In this document: in pieces, positions 62,990 to 64,000 of the stretch
Position numbering within the stretch: position 1 is the stretch's first letter
Layout: each line of letters begins with the position of its first letter
NCBI RefSeq assembly: GCF_000233955.1
Contig: NZ_JH376591.1
Span: forward strand, 124,001-188,000
Origin: Paraprevotella clara YIT 11840
GTDB lineage: Bacteria > Bacteroidota > Bacteroidia > Bacteroidales > Bacteroidaceae
Direction of reading: 5' to 3'
DNA: 64,000 nt
Translations under genes and position numbers: made by a program
Notes under the pieces: model-generated
Databases searched by the model: none
What the model saw: the letters and a program-made list of their open reading frames with translations, nothing else
What the model was told of the DNA's origin: nothing

Positions 62990-63020
62990 TTGGACTCTAA
63001 TGTTAATATTGTTATATTTG
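62990..63020 (+). promoter_or_regulatory. Consensus promoter of the right-edge gene
   Basis: TTG (62990-62992), a 20-base spacer and TATATTTG (63013-63020) match the consensus. The start near 63027 leaves about 26 bases before the ATG at 63053. Confidence 0.75.
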
Positions 63021-63052
63021 ATGTCGAGTATTAATCTTAAAAAAGAATGCTT

Positions 63053-64000
63053 ATGAAAAAGTTAATTGCATTGGTAAGCGTTGTTTTCGCTATTACCAAT
63101 ATGTCTGCACAGTTGAAAGTACATTCCAATGGGAATGTGGGAATTCAATCTTCGGTAGTAGCACAGTCTGCACTATTGGTAGGTGGAGACCAAAGCGTTA
63201 CTGGAAGCGGGGGATGGAAGGCCGCTTTTCGGTCTAATGATCAAGGCGTTTATGTGAAGCGTAATGGTACTACGGGGGTTACTATTAATGACCTTATGGC
63301 TATTTATGGTGAGAACGTAATTGATGGGATGAAGTTTTATATGGGGGTGAAAGGAAGGGCGTATACATCCAATTCTTTGAGTAGAGGTCGAGCGTGGGGT
63401 GTATTTGGTGAATCCGGAAATTCGACCAGTGGTTATAATTATGCGGTTTTTGGCAATCTGCGAGGCAGTCAGAATGGTGCGGCTGTGGTAGGAGTTTTGG
63501 ATAATATAGATCTTAATGTTCCCGGACGTTATGCCGGTTATTTTCAAGGCGATGTCCGTACTACAGGAAATTTTTATGGTACGGTGTTGACACCTTCCGC
63601 TTCCCGTTCCGCCTTGATGGGGCGTTCGGCGGTGGTGCCCTTGTCAGCGGAAAGCGATGGAGAGAACAGCATGTCGGTGGGCGAGAAACTTTCTCAGTTG
63701 ACCGCCGTGCAGTATAACCTGTCCGAACCACAAGCGGCGCAGGCTTTTGCTGCGTCGGGCGATACCGTGGCTGCCGCTCCCTGTTCCGTAACGGACATAC
63801 AAGCATTGGAGAAAACGCATTACGGACTGGATGCCGAGGTGCTGAAAGAAGTCTATCCAGACTTGGTTTATGAAAGTCAGGAAGGCGACCTTTGTATCAA
63901 CTACACGGAGATGATTCCGCTTTTAGTGCAGTCTGTCAATGAGCTTCGTGCCCAGGTGGTGTCATTGCAGGGGACGCAGACCTATAATGTGCGTGCTCGG
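63053..64000 (+). CDS. Secreted tail-fibre-domain-like protein, cut by the window edge
   Basis: An open frame begins at ATG 63053 and runs to the window edge (316 codons, no stop yet). The signal peptide (MKKLIALVSVVFAITNMSAQ) is followed by a Gly-rich region (about 21-180) with motifs such as WGVFGESGNSTSGYNYAVFG and YAGYFQGDV that are typical of secreted Bacteroidota proteins. From about 200 the text (VGEKLSQLTAVQYNL, then YGLDAEVLKEVYPDLV and MIPLLVQSVNELRAQV) resembles the intramolecular chaperone (S74-type) region of phage tail fibres. The family releases or trimerises fibre-like proteins. Host copies of this type are common but poorly understood. Codon 317 onward is missing. Confidence 0.8.
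   Translation, partial: MKKLIALVSVVFAITNMSAQLKVHSNGNVGIQSSVVAQSALLVGGDQSVTGSGGWKAAFRSNDQGVYVKRNGTTGVTINDLMAIYGENVIDGMKFYMGVKGRAYTSNSLSRGRAWGVFGESGNSTSGYNYAVFGNLRGSQNGAAVVGVLDNIDLNVPGRYAGYFQGDVRTTGNFYGTVLTPSASRSALMGRSAVVPLSAESDGENSMSVGEKLSQLTAVQYNLSEPQAAQAFAASGDTVAAAPCSVTDIQALEKTHYGLDAEVLKEVYPDLVYESQEGDLCINYTEMIPLLVQSVNELRAQVVSLQGTQTYNVRAR

Noticed and set aside
1-64000. CRISPR arrays, tRNA or rRNA genes, and insertion-sequence ends
   Set aside because: I looked for regularly spaced short repeats, tRNA-like cloverleaf sequences and terminal inverted repeats and saw none. The strong repeats in the window are paralogous protein-coding genes.

Overview
This window comes from a member of the Bacteroidales (Bacteroidota). 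The evidence is four SusC/SusD outer-membrane pairs, many lipoproteins with a Cys followed by acidic residues, TonB-dependent receptors with the usual N-terminal regulatory domain and plug, and promoters of the form TTG-N20-TAnnTTTG. The sequence alone does not fix the genus. Most of the window is a very large polysaccharide-utilisation-type region, followed on the right by a surface-polysaccharide glycosyltransferase region.

Positions 24-26161 (block A, plus strand) encode SusC, SusD, two fasciclin-domain (FAS1) lipoproteins, a second SusC, a second SusD, two secreted FG-GAP/VCBS propeller proteins, a GH3 glycosidase, two clan GH-D (GH27/GH36-like) alpha-galactosidase-type enzymes and an SGNH esterase. 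The block is already under way at the left edge. After a 1.1-kb gap, block B (27248-48147, plus strand) repeats the same core with diverged copies: a four-unit fasciclin lipoprotein, then SusC, SusD, FAS1, FAS1, SusC, SusD, FG-GAP protein, and one GH-D enzyme. The order of the six-gene OM core is identical in the two blocks. The accessory enzymes differ: GH3, SGNH and one GH-D enzyme are only in A. Rho-independent terminator-like hairpins follow the FG-GAP genes in both blocks, which separates transport and binding genes from enzymes. No sensor, sigma factor or other regulator lies in the window.

Positions 48451-57667 (minus strand) hold an acyltransferase-3 membrane protein, another FG-GAP protein, a GH43 glycosidase, four glycosyltransferases, and a 46-codon leader ORF whose C-terminus matches that of one of those glycosyltransferases. 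A consensus promoter lies just upstream of the leader ORF. A plus-strand Rpn-family (PD-(D/E)XK) gene is at 57884-58720. Positions 59268-62021 (minus) are an overlapping three-gene surface-glycan operon (GT8, hexapeptide O-acetyltransferase, WbsX-like protein) with its own consensus promoter. A broken GT2 gene (62192-62871) follows. The window ends inside a plus-strand secreted protein with a tail-fibre-chaperone-like C-terminal region (63053 to the edge).

My reading is that blocks A and B are duplicated surface systems for capturing a galactose-containing glycan. In them FAS1 lipoproteins take the place usually held by SusE/F-type binding proteins, and secreted propeller proteins with sorting-domain-like tails act outside the cell. 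The substrate and the role of the FAS1 and FG-GAP parts are inferred from family and context only.
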